From Ensifer sp. LC11 (lineage in GTDB: Bacteria > Pseudomonadota > Alphaproteobacteria > Rhizobiales > Rhizobiaceae), in NCBI RefSeq assembly GCF_001695835.1, contig NZ_MBSO01000011.1:81303-145302 (forward strand): a stretch of 64,000 nucleotides of DNA, written 5' to 3'. The position numbers and the translations under genes were made by a program. Positions within the stretch are counted from its first letter, which is position 1, and each line of letters starts with the position of its first letter. Below the pieces are notes generated by a model. It saw nothing but the letters and a program-made list of their open reading frames with translations. It ran no database searches and was not told where the DNA came from. Positions 37,609-46,379 of the stretch are shown piece by piece.

Positions 37609-38979
37609 ATGGAAACGAAAGCGAACTACGCCATTGTCGGTTTCTTCACGGTGTTCGTGATCGCCGCCGCCTTCGGCTTTGTCTACTGGATGTCGCAGTA
37701 TGGACGAAGCGGCGAGATGGTCGAGCTGGTCGTCAATATTCCGGGTTCGGCCAATGGTCTCTCCGTCGGCTCGCCGGTGCGCTTCAACGGCATCGCTGTC
37801 GGCACGGTCCGCAATCTGGCGATCGACGCCAATGATCCGCGCTACTCGCTGGCACTGACCGAAGTTTCCATTGACGCACCGGTGCTGAAATCGACCAAGG
37901 CGACGCTTGAGGTGCAGGGGCTGACCGGCGCTGCCTATATCGAGCTCAGCGGCGGCCGCAAGGGCGATGAAAACATCCTGAAGACCGCGATCGAGAAGGG
38001 CACCCAGGCACGTATCCTTGCCGACCAGTCGAGCGTCACCAGCCTGCTCGCCACCGCCGACGCGATCATGGACCGCGCCAACGGCGCCATCACCGATATC
38101 CAGGGCTTTGTGACGGACGTGCGCGGTCCGCTGACCAAGACGATCAACAATGCCGAGAAATTTTCCGACGCGCTTGCGAACAACTCCGGTGCGATCGACG
38201 ATTTCCTGAAGAGTGTGACGGAGCTCTCCGGCTCGGTCACTGCTGCCTCCAAGAAGCTCGATTCGACCCTGGAGTCTGCCGAGACCCTGGTAAAGTCGGT
38301 GGATCCGAAGAAGGTCGATCACATCGTCTCGAACGTCGAGCAGATCAGCAACGACCTGAAGGCGGCCTCGGGCGGCGTTACCGAAACGATCGCCGCGTTC
38401 CGACGCACTGTCGAAACCTACGAGCAGTTCGGCAAGAACGCCCAGAAGACCCTGGAGCGGGTGGATACGCTGGTGGCCTCGGTCGACAAGCAGAAGGTGG
38501 AGCTCTTCGTCAACGACATCTCCGCGGCGACTGCCGACGCGCGCAAGACGGTCGCCAACATCTCGCAGTTCGCAGCAAAGATCACGGCGCGGCAGCAGGA
38601 TATCGACCGGACGATCACCGACGTCACGCAGTTGGCGAGCAAGTTGAACGCCTCCGCCAAGCGGGTCGACAGCATTCTCGTCAAGGTCGATGGCTTCCTC
38701 GGCGACGCGGATGCGCCGTCGCTTTCGGCCGAAGCGCGCGCAACGCTCGAATCCTTCCGCAAGATGGCAGACAATCTCAATGCGCAGATCGGGCCGATCG
38801 CCGACAATCTCCGGCGCTTCTCAGGCTCGGGCCTGCGTGACGTGGAGGCCCTTGTCACCGAGACGCGTCGAACAGTGCAGAGCCTGGAGAACACGATCTC
38901 CACATTCGACAAGAACCCGCAGCGTCTTCTCTTTGGCGGTGAAACGGTAAAACAATATGATGGCCGCACCCGACGCTGA
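37609..38979 (+). CDS. MlaD-family (MCE domain) protein
   Basis: 456 residues. One N-terminal membrane helix (NYAIVGFFTVFVIAAAFGFVYWM, residues 5-28) is followed by one MCE domain (about 36-115: VELVVNIPGSANGLSVGSPVRFNGIAVGTVRNLAI, LEVQGLTGAAYIELSGG). A long helical, coiled-coil-like region follows to about residue 430 (for example VEQISNDLKAASGGVTETIAAFRRTVETYEQF). This is the periplasmic lipid-binding subunit of an Mla-type system; the long helical part suggests a tunnel like that of PqiB/YebT or Mce proteins rather than the short E. coli MlaD. The 176-bp gap before it is large for an operon and holds a hairpin. Confidence 0.9.
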   Translation: METKANYAIVGFFTVFVIAAAFGFVYWMSQYGRSGEMVELVVNIPGSANGLSVGSPVRFNGIAVGTVRNLAIDANDPRYSLALTEVSIDAPVLKSTKATLEVQGLTGAAYIELSGGRKGDENILKTAIEKGTQARILADQSSVTSLLATADAIMDRANGAITDIQGFVTDVRGPLTKTINNAEKFSDALANNSGAIDDFLKSVTELSGSVTAASKKLDSTLESAETLVKSVDPKKVDHIVSNVEQISNDLKAASGGVTETIAAFRRTVETYEQFGKNAQKTLERVDTLVASVDKQKVELFVNDISAATADARKTVANISQFAAKITARQQDIDRTITDVTQLASKLNASAKRVDSILVKVDGFLGDADAPSLSAEARATLESFRKMADNLNAQIGPIADNLRRFSGSGLRDVEALVTETRRTVQSLENTISTFDKNPQRLLFGGETVKQYDGRTRR

Positions 38980-39066
38980 GTCGGGCGGGCGTGACTGGCG
39001 TGGGGCCGGGCGGTGTGCTCTCGATCAAGGGTGCGCCAAGGTGTGTGGGACAAGGGTATTGGCAGT

Positions 39067-39681
39067 ATGAGTTTTTCAGGGCTGGTGGGCGTGCGAGTGA
39101 CGGGAGCGTGGCGCTCCGCCCTGATTATCGTGCTGGCAGCCGGGATTGCCGGATGCGGCACGCGTGCGGTCAATGACACGTTCAGCCTCTCTGCTTCGCC
39201 TGTCGTCGAAGGACGCGCCTCGACCAGCAGGCAGATCCTCGTGCCGGAGCCGACGGCGCTGAAGGCGCTCGACAGCGATCAGGTCGTTATCCGCCTGTCC
39301 GGCTCCGAGCTGCAGTATCTTTCCGGGGCACAGTGGAGCGACCGGCTGCCGAGGCTGGTTCAGTCGAAGCTCGTGCAGGCCTTCGAAGACACCGGGAAAA
39401 TCGGCGGTGTCGGCAAGCCTGGTCAGGGGCTTGCCATCGATTATCAGGTCATCACCGAGATCCGCGCATTCGAGATTTCGACGGAAGGCGCCGATACGGC
39501 CGTCGTCGAGATCTTCGCCAAAATCCTCAACGATCGCAACGGCACGGTCAGGGCGCAGAAGGCGTTTCGCGCCACGGTCGGCGTGAAGGGTCCAGGCAAC
39601 CCGGCCTTCGTCAACGCCATGGATCAGGCCTTTGCCAGTGTTTCGGCCGAGATCGTCAGCTGGACGCTCGGCTCTATCTGA
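39067..39681 (+). CDS. ABC-type transport auxiliary lipoprotein
   Basis: 204 residues from the ATG at 39067. The N-terminus (VTGAWRSALIIVLAAGIAGC) ends in a lipobox with Cys about residue 31, so the mature protein is probably an outer-membrane or periplasmic lipoprotein. The rest matches the PqiC-like auxiliary family: FSLSASP, ILVPEPTALKALDSDQVVIRLSGSELQYLSGAQWSDRLPRLVQSKLVQAFEDTGKI and VVEIFAKILNDRNGTVRAQKAFRATVGV. It is the fourth gene of the Mla-type operon and the likely outer-membrane contact. Its last 8 bp overlap the 3' end of the convergent BON gene. Confidence 0.85.
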   Translation: MSFSGLVGVRVTGAWRSALIIVLAAGIAGCGTRAVNDTFSLSASPVVEGRASTSRQILVPEPTALKALDSDQVVIRLSGSELQYLSGAQWSDRLPRLVQSKLVQAFEDTGKIGGVGKPGQGLAIDYQVITEIRAFEISTEGADTAVVEIFAKILNDRNGTVRAQKAFRATVGVKGPGNPAFVNAMDQAFASVSAEIVSWTLGSI

Positions 39682-39946
39682 CGGCCACAGCCTCAATCCT
39701 GTTGAGCACTTCGGCGACGCCGCGCACCTGCTTTACCGCCTTTTTGGCGCGCCCGACCTCATCCTGGCTTGCGACGAAGCCGGCAAGAAGGATCGTATTG
39801 CCCTTCGCCGTCACCGTGACGTCTGATGCGTCGAGGCCAGGCACGACTGCCAGAAGATGGGCAACGCGGCGCTCCAGTTCCGCCGGGTGATCAGGTTCCA
39901 AGCGCTCGGGTTCATCGCCATAGAATGTCCGCTTCTTGAAAATCAT
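39674..39946 (-). CDS. small BON-domain protein
   Basis: 90 residues from the Met of MIFKKRTFYG at 39946; an upstream open frame adds 27 unconvincing residues. The C-terminal two-thirds are one BON domain (LERRVAHLLAVVPGLDASDVTVTAKGNTILLAGFVASQDEVGRAKKAVKQVRGVAEVLNRIEAV). BON domains bind phospholipid or polymers and are common in envelope stress proteins, but this protein has no signal peptide. It is convergent with the transport lipoprotein gene, with an 8-bp overlap. Confidence 0.82.
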   Translation of the reverse strand: MIFKKRTFYGDEPERLEPDHPAELERRVAHLLAVVPGLDASDVTVTAKGNTILLAGFVASQDEVGRAKKAVKQVRGVAEVLNRIEAVAVR

Positions 39947-40093
39947 CGTGCTCACCTCGCTCCACGAAGGTGAAACGCCCGTAGCTGCTGTTTGTTCGCC
40001 TGTTTCATTCGAAACAGCACGGAACACCCGGCCGTGCCATGTACTGGCTCACGGGCCGGGATCCCGGTGACGATCAGACTGGGGACACATTCA

Positions 40094-40270
40094 ATGCGCG
40101 GTTCTTTTTTCGCCATGGCTCTGGCGACAACGATAGCTCTTGCCTTTGGCGCACCGGCCAAGGCCGGAAACTACAGTTATGGAGGCCGGCAGACCTGTGT
40201 CATCAAGACGGTCAAGACCTACGGCGCCCATGGCAAGGTGGTGATGAAGAAGGTGCGCATTTGCAAATAG
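40094..40270 (+). CDS. small secreted basic peptide
   Basis: 58 residues from the ATG at 40094. A signal peptide (MRGSFFAMALATTIALAFGAPAKA) is predicted to cleave after AKA at residue 24, leaving a basic mature peptide of about 34 residues (NYSYGGRQTCVIKTVKTY and then GAHGKVVMKKVRICK). It has two Cys that could form one disulfide. No family recognised beyond similar short rhizobial exported peptides. No ribosome-binding site stands out and the upstream frame is open, so this remains a prediction. Confidence 0.6.
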   Translation: MRGSFFAMALATTIALAFGAPAKAGNYSYGGRQTCVIKTVKTYGAHGKVVMKKVRICK

Positions 40271-40297
40271 CGCCCGCGCATCTTCGGTCACTTGCGA

Positions 40298-40322
40298 CTG
40301 GAGCGCTTGCAAGATGCTCCAG
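40298..40322. terminator. hairpin between the secreted peptide and S41 peptidase genes
   Basis: The arms CTGGAGC and GCTCCAG pair perfectly around 11 bases. It lies between two convergent genes, 28 bp after the peptide stop. No U-run follows, so it is at most a weak terminator. Confidence 0.45.
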
Positions 40323-40362
40323 ACGTTACCGGCGGCTCGCAAGATCGGAGTGATTGGCTGAT

Positions 40363-41832
40363 TTAGTCGGAGGGGCCGTCGGCCGCGAGCAACTCCATGG
40401 CAACGGACATTGCCCGATCCTTGCCGGCGACATAGTCCGCAAAAGTCGGCTGGGTAACGACGTTCGGTTCGAGGGAACCTGCCGGTACGTCATAGATGTA
40501 GTTCAACAGAAAACACGTCATTACTTGCGACAGGCTGCATCCATGTTCCCAGTCGTGAAAGCCGGTGGTGTAGCGGAGCGCAAGTTTCGAATGGGGGAGA
40601 ACGGTGAGGCCGCCTTCGCCCCAGAACTGCATCCGGTCGCCCACGGTCTCACCGACGATGGTGACGCGCTTTCCACCATAGTACTTCAGCCACGCGGCGG
40701 TGCTTATCGCAGCGGAGAAGGTGTTGCCGGTGGTCAGTATGAACAGTCGCCCCGTTGATGGCAAAAGCTCCGGCAAACGCCGGGCAAAATCAGCGGAAAG
40801 GACATAATTACCGCCGTTGTTGAACCGCAGGTCGACGATGGCGCTGCGAATTGGTTTTTTAGCCGATTCATCAAGCATGTCGGAAAGATGTCGGGACAGA
40901 TCGATCGGTTCCTGGTCCCTAACACGATTGATCTGAACATAGAGCAGGTCGTGTAGAGGATAGGAGTGCCAATAGTTGCGATCGGGGTGGGCGAGATAGG
41001 CCGGCAACGCAACGTCCTCAAGGACATGTCGCCACCCCATGGGCCGGTCGGTTTGGGCGATGGGGCTCAAATCACGGGCGGGCCAGACGTTCGTTTTCTG
41101 TGGCCCTAGCGTGCCGGCAAGCGCTGCGAGCTCGACCGATACGGAGCCGCCATCTGCAAGGCGCATGTCATAGGTGATGCTTGCTGCCGTTTCAGCGAGG
41201 CCGGCTGCATAGAGAAGCTCCGGGGAAATGACGAAGTTTGGCGCGAACTCCTTGGCAAGGTTGGCGGGCCCTCCGACATAGGGCCGCAGCGCCTCCAGCA
41301 AGGCATCCGTCATTTTTCCATTTACACCGAGGATCTCACCTCCGAGCAGGTGGCTTTGACCTTCCGCAGCAGCGACCACGAACAACCCGTCGGCAAACCA
41401 GCCGAGACGAATTGGCACAGCGTTGAAGCTGCGATCACCAGCAAGGCCGACGACGTTGGTGTGACCGTTGTCGGCGAGTGCCACAGCCTTCGCCACAGCC
41501 ATGGCGAGACCGGCCCGATCCAGATCCCCGGCGCGTTGTTCCATCGCGCTGACGGCGAGCGTGAATGCGGCTTTGGTTTCGGGCGTGAAGCTTCGCTCGA
41601 TATCCAGCAGATGCCGCAAGTGGGCGATGTCCTGCATGTTTCCTTCCAACTGCGAAGAAGCAGTCTCGACGGGGGCCTTCGGGTAGCTTTTCAGCGTTGG
41701 ATAAAGAATGAAGGCGAGCGGTCCGAGTATGAGGATGGCCAACAGTGCGATCGTGATGGCGGATAGCTTGAGCCACCGCCGCAAACGCCGCTTGGGTTGA
41801 TCATTGGCTGGTGCCTTGCTCCCTTTCGACAT
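40363..41832 (-). CDS. membrane-anchored S41-family peptidase-like protein
   Basis: 489 residues from the ATG at 41832 (MSKGSKAPAND). A basic N-terminus and one membrane helix (LSAITIALLAILILGPLAFILY, about residues 20-41) are followed by a periplasmic region. It ends in a tail-specific-protease-like domain: RSAIVDLRFNNGGNYVLSADFARRLPELL, LFILTTGNTFSAAISTAAWLKYYGG with the probable catalytic Ser, and VTIVGETVGDRM. The usual S41 Lys is not certain by eye and a PDZ domain is at best degenerate (LLGGEILGVNGKM), so activity is not assured. Its upstream region is 496 bp without a gene. Confidence 0.75.
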   Translation of the reverse strand: MSKGSKAPANDQPKRRLRRWLKLSAITIALLAILILGPLAFILYPTLKSYPKAPVETASSQLEGNMQDIAHLRHLLDIERSFTPETKAAFTLAVSAMEQRAGDLDRAGLAMAVAKAVALADNGHTNVVGLAGDRSFNAVPIRLGWFADGLFVVAAAEGQSHLLGGEILGVNGKMTDALLEALRPYVGGPANLAKEFAPNFVISPELLYAAGLAETAASITYDMRLADGGSVSVELAALAGTLGPQKTNVWPARDLSPIAQTDRPMGWRHVLEDVALPAYLAHPDRNYWHSYPLHDLLYVQINRVRDQEPIDLSRHLSDMLDESAKKPIRSAIVDLRFNNGGNYVLSADFARRLPELLPSTGRLFILTTGNTFSAAISTAAWLKYYGGKRVTIVGETVGDRMQFWGEGGLTVLPHSKLALRYTTGFHDWEHGCSLSQVMTCFLLNYIYDVPAGSLEPNVVTQPTFADYVAGKDRAMSVAMELLAADGPSD

Positions 41833-42328
41833 GCATTCGTCCTTCTCGTTCGATGGTGACTGATCACGTCGCTGCCATCTCGGGACCGGTGTCGCGATCT
41901 GGATCATGCGCGAGATCCAGGAATTGCAGCCGAACCCGGCGGGGCGGGCGGATTGGGGCAGGGATTGAGATAAATCGGCATGTTTCTTGGCTGGTGCCAA
42001 GCTTTCGCGACACCACGCCTAGTAGATGTTCATGGACGGGGAAAAGAACAATAGGTTGCGGCGCATTTCGAGACGCAAGGGCGCAGCGAACTGGTCGTGA
42101 CGGGGGCGCGGCGGGAGAGGCATGCCGGCGCTGGGCCATGGCTTCCCGAGCTGGAAGCGGGGCCCTGCTGGCCTTTGTCCCGATCTCGTCTGTGAACACC
42201 CCACGTCCGGGGCCGACCACCGAACAATGTCTTGCATCGCGGCTGCCGGCTTCCGACCTGCCGACAACCTGATGCACAAAACCGACCTGACGGAAATATC
42301 CTCAGATCCGGTCAGCCCCTGAAACGCC
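41833..42328. other. long intergenic region upstream of the S41 gene
   Basis: 496 bp between hemF and the S41 gene, both on the minus strand. Several overlapping ORFs of 60-153 codons exist in four frames, all Arg/Pro/Ser-rich and typical of non-coding GC-rich DNA. No repeat copy or strong hairpin is seen. Confidence 0.4.
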
Positions 42329-43240
42329 TTAGGGCCAGCGGACGACCGGCGGCAGGGACGACAGGATCGACTCGACGTTGCCGCCAGTTTTCAGGCCGAA
42401 AATGGTGCCGCGGTCGTAGAGCAGGTTGAACTCGACATAGCGGCCGCGGCGTACAAGCTGCTCGTCGCGATCGTCTTCGGTCCAGGGCGTGTTGAAATTG
42501 GTGCGGACGATCTTCGGATAGACGAGGGCGAAGGCCTTGCCGACGTCGCGGGTGAAGGCAAAATCAGCCTCCCAGCCGCCCTGTTCTTCCGAGGAATGCA
42601 GCCAGTCATAGAAGATGCCGCCGGTTCCGCGCGGTTCGTTGCGGTGCGGCAGGAAGAAGTAGTCGTCGCACCACTTCTTGAACTTGGCGTGATCGGCAAC
42701 CGCATGACGGCTGCAGGTGATCTCCATGGCGCGGTGGAACAGCTGGGTGTCCGGATCGGTCATGACGCGACGGCGGTTGAGCACGGGCGTCAGATCGGCA
42801 CCGCCGCCGAACCAGTTGCTCGTCGTCACCACCATGCGGGTGTTCATGTGAACGGCCGGCACGTTGGGATTGACCGGATGGGCGATGAGCGAAATGCCCG
42901 AAGCCCAGAAGCGCGGATCTTCGGCAGCGCCCGGAATCTGGTTGCGGAATTCGGGCGAGAACTCACCATGGACCGTCGAGGTGTGCACGCCGACCTTTTC
43001 GAAGACACGGCCCTCCATCATCGACATGCGGCCACCGCCGCCCTTGCCATCCTCGCGGCTCCAGTCCTTGGCAACGAAACGACCGGGCGCACGATCGGAA
43101 AGCGGTCCGGTCAACTCATCCTCGACCGTTTCAAAGGCGGCGCAGATCGTATCGCGCAAACCCTCGAACCATGCACGCGCCTCGGCCTTCTTGTCTTCGA
43201 TGTCTGCAGGGAGGCCCTGGGGGAGTTGCGGTCGTTCCAT
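42329..43240 (-). CDS. hemF: oxygen-dependent coproporphyrinogen III oxidase
   Basis: 303 residues from the ATG at 43240 ([11 protein letters not shown]), the standard HemF length. It converts coproporphyrinogen III to protoporphyrinogen IX with oxygen in haem synthesis. Signature stretches are [88 protein letters not shown] and [33 protein letters not shown], including the catalytic His and Asp residues. I do not see an FNR-type box in the 214 bp upstream. Confidence 0.96.
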   Translation of the reverse strand: MERPQLPQGLPADIEDKKAEARAWFEGLRDTICAAFETVEDELTGPLSDRAPGRFVAKDWSREDGKGGGGRMSMMEGRVFEKVGVHTSTVHGEFSPEFRNQIPGAAEDPRFWASGISLIAHPVNPNVPAVHMNTRMVVTTSNWFGGGADLTPVLNRRRVMTDPDTQLFHRAMEITCSRHAVADHAKFKKWCDDYFFLPHRNEPRGTGGIFYDWLHSSEEQGGWEADFAFTRDVGKAFALVYPKIVRTNFNTPWTEDDRDEQLVRRGRYVEFNLLYDRGTIFGLKTGGNVESILSSLPPVVRWP

Positions 43241-43454
43241 GAAATTACGTCCTGTTGGCGGCTTTTGCCGGCGAAAAGCGGCCGATTCGATTGCGTTCGC
43301 CAAAGTTCACACTTTCGCGCCGATGGCAACGACGGTTTACCGTCTCGGGCAGTCTGTCGCACGGCAAGGTGTAGCTACCGGGAAACTCGCGACCTCACAA
43401 AGCTCTGGCAATGCGCAATCTGCGCCACTATCTTAGCAGTCAGAGGTATTGCCC

Positions 43455-43715
43455 ATGGCAAGAATACCCGCAGGTCCGCCGCTCGATGGTTTGCGGCGAC
43501 AGATCGCCCGGCACCGCCGGGACAATCCGACACGAGGCGATGGCCTTTTCGTGCGGGAGACCTTTAGGCTCGATCGCAGCGCCGCCCGCGCGAAGGCCCG
43601 GGAATGGTTCGACACCTGGCCGAAGGCGGCCTATTGGACCGAGGTCGAGAGCTGGCGCCAGCTCGACGGCGACGAGATCGAATTCACCATGCGACGCCTT
43701 CCGACCGCCGACTGA
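43455..43715 (+). CDS. small conserved hypothetical protein
   Basis: 86 residues from the ATG at 43455; a TTG at 43449 is an alternative. The sequence is charged and Trp-rich at the C-terminus (REWFDTWPKAAYWTEVESWRQLDGDEIEFTMRRLPTAD), with no signal peptide or membrane helix. No family function is known to me. It is divergent from hemF. Composition and codon usage agree with a real gene. Confidence 0.6.
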   Translation: MARIPAGPPLDGLRRQIARHRRDNPTRGDGLFVRETFRLDRSAARAKAREWFDTWPKAAYWTEVESWRQLDGDEIEFTMRRLPTAD

Positions 43716-43838
43716 CCGAGCAACCCCCCGAAATTTCAAGGGCGGCCGACGTTGAAGCGCGGGCCTCCAAATCGCAGTGCCTCAAAACGTGGCTGCGACC
43801 AAAAAGGGCGCTTTTCGCAGCCCGGTTCTACGCTGCTG

Positions 43839-44309
43839 TCACGGGTGGCCATCGTCATCCATCAGCCGCGGTCCGGCACCTTCCATCGACAGGACGTCGT
43901 GCGGGTTGCGCAAGGGACATTCGCGAAGCGACAGGCAGCCGCAGCCGATGCAGCCCGTCAGATGATCGCGCAGGGCCATCAGGCTGGCGATGCGTTCATT
44001 CAACTGTTCGCGCCAGCTTTCGGACAATCTGCCCCAATCTTCCACCGTCAGCGGACGATCGTCCGGCAAGACCGACAAAGCGTCCTGAATTTCGGAGAGC
44101 GGGATGCCGGTGCGCTGGGCAACCTTGATGACCGCCACGCGCCGGAGCACGCCACGCGGATAGCGGCGCTGGTTGCCGCGGGTGCGGTTGCTGCGGATCA
44201 GGCCCTTGGCCTCGTAAAAATGCAGTGTGGAGACGGCCACGCCGCTGCGTTCGGCCACTTCGCCCACCGTCAGTTCCCGTCGCAGTTCGCTGTTTTTCAC
44301 GATTGTCAT
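43839..44309 (-). CDS. soxR: redox-sensitive MerR-family regulator SoxR
   Basis: 156 residues from the ATG at 44309. The MerR-type DNA-binding domain reads [50 protein letters not shown]. The four cluster ligands are Cys120, Cys123, Cys125 and Cys131 in [12 protein letters not shown], the exact SoxR [2Fe-2S] spacing and almost the E. coli numbering. SoxR is oxidised by redox-cycling drugs and then activates transcription from promoters with overlong spacers. It is divergent from the FMN reductase gene with a SoxR box between them, which is therefore its likely target. No SoxS is needed in such non-enteric bacteria. Confidence 0.96.
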   Translation of the reverse strand: MTIVKNSELRRELTVGEVAERSGVAVSTLHFYEAKGLIRSNRTRGNQRRYPRGVLRRVAVIKVAQRTGIPLSEIQDALSVLPDDRPLTVEDWGRLSESWREQLNERIASLMALRDHLTGCIGCGCLSLRECPLRNPHDVLSMEGAGPRLMDDDGHP

Positions 44310-44317
44310 GATCGCTA

Positions 44318-44348
44318 TTGACCTCAACTAATGTTGAGGTTTTATAGC
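44318..44348 (+). promoter_or_regulatory. SoxR-activated promoter with SoxR box
   Basis: ACCTCAACTAATGTTGAGGT (44321-44340) has perfect 8-bp arms ACCTCAAC/GTTGAGGT and matches the known SoxR box CCTCAA-N6-TTGAGG. It lies between a -35-like TTGACC (44318-44323) and a -10-like TATAGC (44343-44348) separated by 19 bp, the long spacer characteristic of MerR/SoxR-controlled promoters. It reads toward the FMN reductase gene at 44385. Confidence 0.92.
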
Positions 44349-44384
44349 ATTGGCTCCATGAGTTCGACAACAGGAGCCTGCCCC

Positions 44385-44960
44385 ATGACTGAAAAAATGA
44401 CCCTTGCCGTGATCTATGGCAGCGCGCGCCAGGGGCGCTTCTGCGATACGGTCGCCAACTGGTTGATCCGCGAGCTTTCGGCATCGGAAACCTTTACCCT
44501 GACGGTGATCGACCCGGCGCGGCTCAGAACCTCCCGCGGCCTCGGCGCCGCGGTCAATCCGGGCGAGTGGCTGGAGCGCAAGATCGCTGAGGCCGACGCC
44601 TTCATCATCGTCACGCCCGAATACAATCATGGCTATCCGGCGGCGCTGAAGGAGCTGATCGATTCGGTCTACGAGCCGTGGCATGCCAAGCCCGTCGCCT
44701 TCGTCTCCTATGGTGGCGCTTCAGGTGGCATTCGGGCTGTCGAGCAGCTGCGCCAGGTCTTCGGAGAGCTGCATTCAGTGTCGCTGCGCGACGGTGTTTC
44801 GTTTCCCAAGGCCTGGTCGAAATTCGATGCCGCCGGCAACCTCTACAAGCCCGATGAGTTGCGGGCACCGCTGTTTGTGATGATGGACCGGCTGACCTGG
44901 TGGGCGCGGACCCTGAAACAGGCGCGCAAGAACGTGCCTTACAACGAGGTGGCGGCATAA
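44385..44960 (+). CDS. NAD(P)H-dependent FMN reductase / flavodoxin-like quinone reductase
   Basis: 191 residues from the ATG at 44385; an in-frame ATG at 44331 lies inside the SoxR box and is not used. The NADPH-dependent FMN reductase fold is clear: LAVIYGSARQGRFCDTVANWLI (phosphate-binding loop), DAFIIVTPEYNHGYPAALKELIDSVY with the PEYN motif, and VAFVSYGGASGGIRAVEQLRQVF. Such enzymes reduce FMN or quinones and protect against redox-cycling compounds. Placement directly behind a SoxR promoter and divergent from soxR says it is a SoxR-controlled defence gene. Confidence 0.9.
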   Translation: MTEKMTLAVIYGSARQGRFCDTVANWLIRELSASETFTLTVIDPARLRTSRGLGAAVNPGEWLERKIAEADAFIIVTPEYNHGYPAALKELIDSVYEPWHAKPVAFVSYGGASGGIRAVEQLRQVFGELHSVSLRDGVSFPKAWSKFDAAGNLYKPDELRAPLFVMMDRLTWWARTLKQARKNVPYNEVAA

Positions 44961-45045
44961 CGCGCTGCGCCATCTACGGGATCGGGCGCCTGTCGCTCAG
45001 GCGCTCGAGCTCAGCCAGCCATTGGAGACCAGGATGCGCAGATTG

Positions 45046-45507
45046 TCAGGCCGGAGAAACCTGGCGAATGGCTTCGCCGGCGATCATTGCGACGGAGATC
45101 GCAATGTTCAGCGAGCGCTGCCCCTCGGCCATCGGGATCAGGATGCGGCCCTCGGCGCGCTCATGCACATGGTCGGGCACGCCGGCACTCTCCCGTCCGA
45201 AGAGCAGGATGTCATCCGCATGGAATTCGTAGCGCGTATAGGGCAGGGCGGCTTTGGTGGAGGCGAGCACCAGCCGTCGCCCGCTTGCCGCGCGCCATTC
45301 TTCGAACCGCTCCCAATTGACGTGGCGTGTGAGCGCCACCGCCGCGATGTAGTCCATGCCGGCGCGCTTCAGGTTGCGGTCGGAAAGATCGAACCCAGCG
45401 GGCTCGATGATGTCCACTCCAAGCCCGAGACAGGCGGCCATGCGCAGGATCGTGCCGGTATTGCCGGGGATGTCGGGCTGGTAAAGGGCGATGCGCAGAT
45501 TGCTCAC
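45046..45507 (-). CDS. trmL: tRNA (cytidine(34)-2'-O)-methyltransferase
   Basis: 153 residues of the SPOUT methyltransferase class, the normal TrmL length. It methylates the wobble ribose of tRNA-Leu. Motifs are IALYQPDIPGNTGTILRMAACLGLGVDIIEPAGF, LLFGRESAGVPDHVH with the catalytic-site Arg/Glu, and the knot sequence IPMAEGQRSLNIAISVAMIAGEA. It starts 6 bp after the stop of the GNAT gene, so the two share a transcript on the minus strand. Confidence 0.93.
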   Translation of the reverse strand: MSNLRIALYQPDIPGNTGTILRMAACLGLGVDIIEPAGFDLSDRNLKRAGMDYIAAVALTRHVNWERFEEWRAASGRRLVLASTKAALPYTRYEFHADDILLFGRESAGVPDHVHERAEGRILIPMAEGQRSLNIAISVAMIAGEAIRQVSPA

Positions 45508-45513
45508 GTCAGG

Positions 45514-46086
45514 TCACTCGTTTGCGGGGGCATCACGCCGCGGGTCAAATTCCGCGGCCAGGATTCCCATCATGATGTCGTCGTGCCACTCACCGTCGAT
45601 CAGAGCCGACTCACGTTCGCGGCCCTCGATGGAGAAGCCGGCCTTGCGGTAGGCGGCAATCGCCCGCTCATTGAAGGCGAGAACCCTGAGCGACACCCGA
45701 TGAAGGGCAAGTTGATCGAAGGCATACGCCAATACCCGCTTGGTGACCGCCGTGCCAAGCCCCTTGCCGAGGCGCTCCGGATCGAAAATACCGATGGCGA
45801 AGCTCGCACGCCGATCGGCGTGATTGATATTGTCGAGCCTGACTTCGCCGGTGAGGCCGTGCTGATCGATGATCCAGGCCGCCGGGTGTCCGGCAATCCG
45901 CGCAATCCAGGCGGCTGCCTCTTCGTGACCGAAGAGGCAGGGAAACGATCGGCCCGCACCGAACATTCGGTAGATTTCCGGATGGCGGCCGAGCCTCAGG
46001 CGCGCATCCACATCACCGTCGCGGGGGCGACGAAGGACGAAGCCGATACCATGAAGATCAGGAGGCGTATCCGATGAACCATTCAT
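45514..46086 (-). CDS. GNAT-family N-acetyltransferase (RimJ/RimL-like)
   Basis: 190 residues from the ATG at 46086 (MNGSSDTPPD); an upstream GTG-type start would add six residues. The N-terminus is FVLRRPRDGDVDARLRLGRHPE, the acetyl-CoA binding region GIFDPERLGKGLGTAVTKRVLAYAFDQL with the (R/Q)xxGxG/A loop, then LRVLAFNERAIAAYRKAGFSIEGRERESALIDGEWHDDIMMGIL. This is the RimL-like subclass acetylating amino groups of proteins or small molecules; the substrate is unknown. It is the first gene of a pair with trmL and divergent from the ABC exporter leader. Confidence 0.85.
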   Translation of the reverse strand: MNGSSDTPPDLHGIGFVLRRPRDGDVDARLRLGRHPEIYRMFGAGRSFPCLFGHEEAAAWIARIAGHPAAWIIDQHGLTGEVRLDNINHADRRASFAIGIFDPERLGKGLGTAVTKRVLAYAFDQLALHRVSLRVLAFNERAIAAYRKAGFSIEGRERESALIDGEWHDDIMMGILAAEFDPRRDAPANE

Positions 46087-46284
46087 CCGTGTTCTCCGCT
46101 GCAAAAGGCACGGCGCTGCTTGCTTTTGCGGTCGCTGATTTTGTCGGCGCTAATCTGTGCCGAAACGGCAACAGCAACGCAGGCGATGAAAAATTGTGCA
46201 AGAAACAGCCTGCGACAATCTGGCATGAAGGCGCGAATAAGGGTAGAGATCAGGCCTCTTCGACGCGAACCGACGGAGGCAAAC

Positions 46285-46341
46285 ATGAATGTATTGATGT
46301 TGACACGCCTTCCAGGAGTAGTGGGCCACCGTTTGGCCTGA
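46285..46341 (+). CDS. putative leader peptide upstream of ABC exporters
   Basis: An 18-codon ORF, MNVLMLTRLPGVVGHRLA, starts 5 bp after a perfect GGAGG ribosome-binding site and ends 38 bp before two alternative hairpins. It is too short for a functional protein and shows no obvious run of one amino acid such as a trp or his leader has. Its position in front of a structured leader and an exporter gene suggests a translated sensor of ribosome-acting compounds or of translation rate. This is inference; the ORF could also be chance. Confidence 0.45.
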   Translation: MNVLMLTRLPGVVGHRLA

Positions 46342-46379
46342 CCGGTTCCGCGACCTATCTTTTAAAAGAGATCGACGCG

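Noticed and set aside
41864..42277. ORFs of 137-153 codons in the gap upstream of the S41 gene
   Set aside because: Arg/Pro/Ser-rich composition in several frames at once, as expected for non-coding GC-rich DNA.
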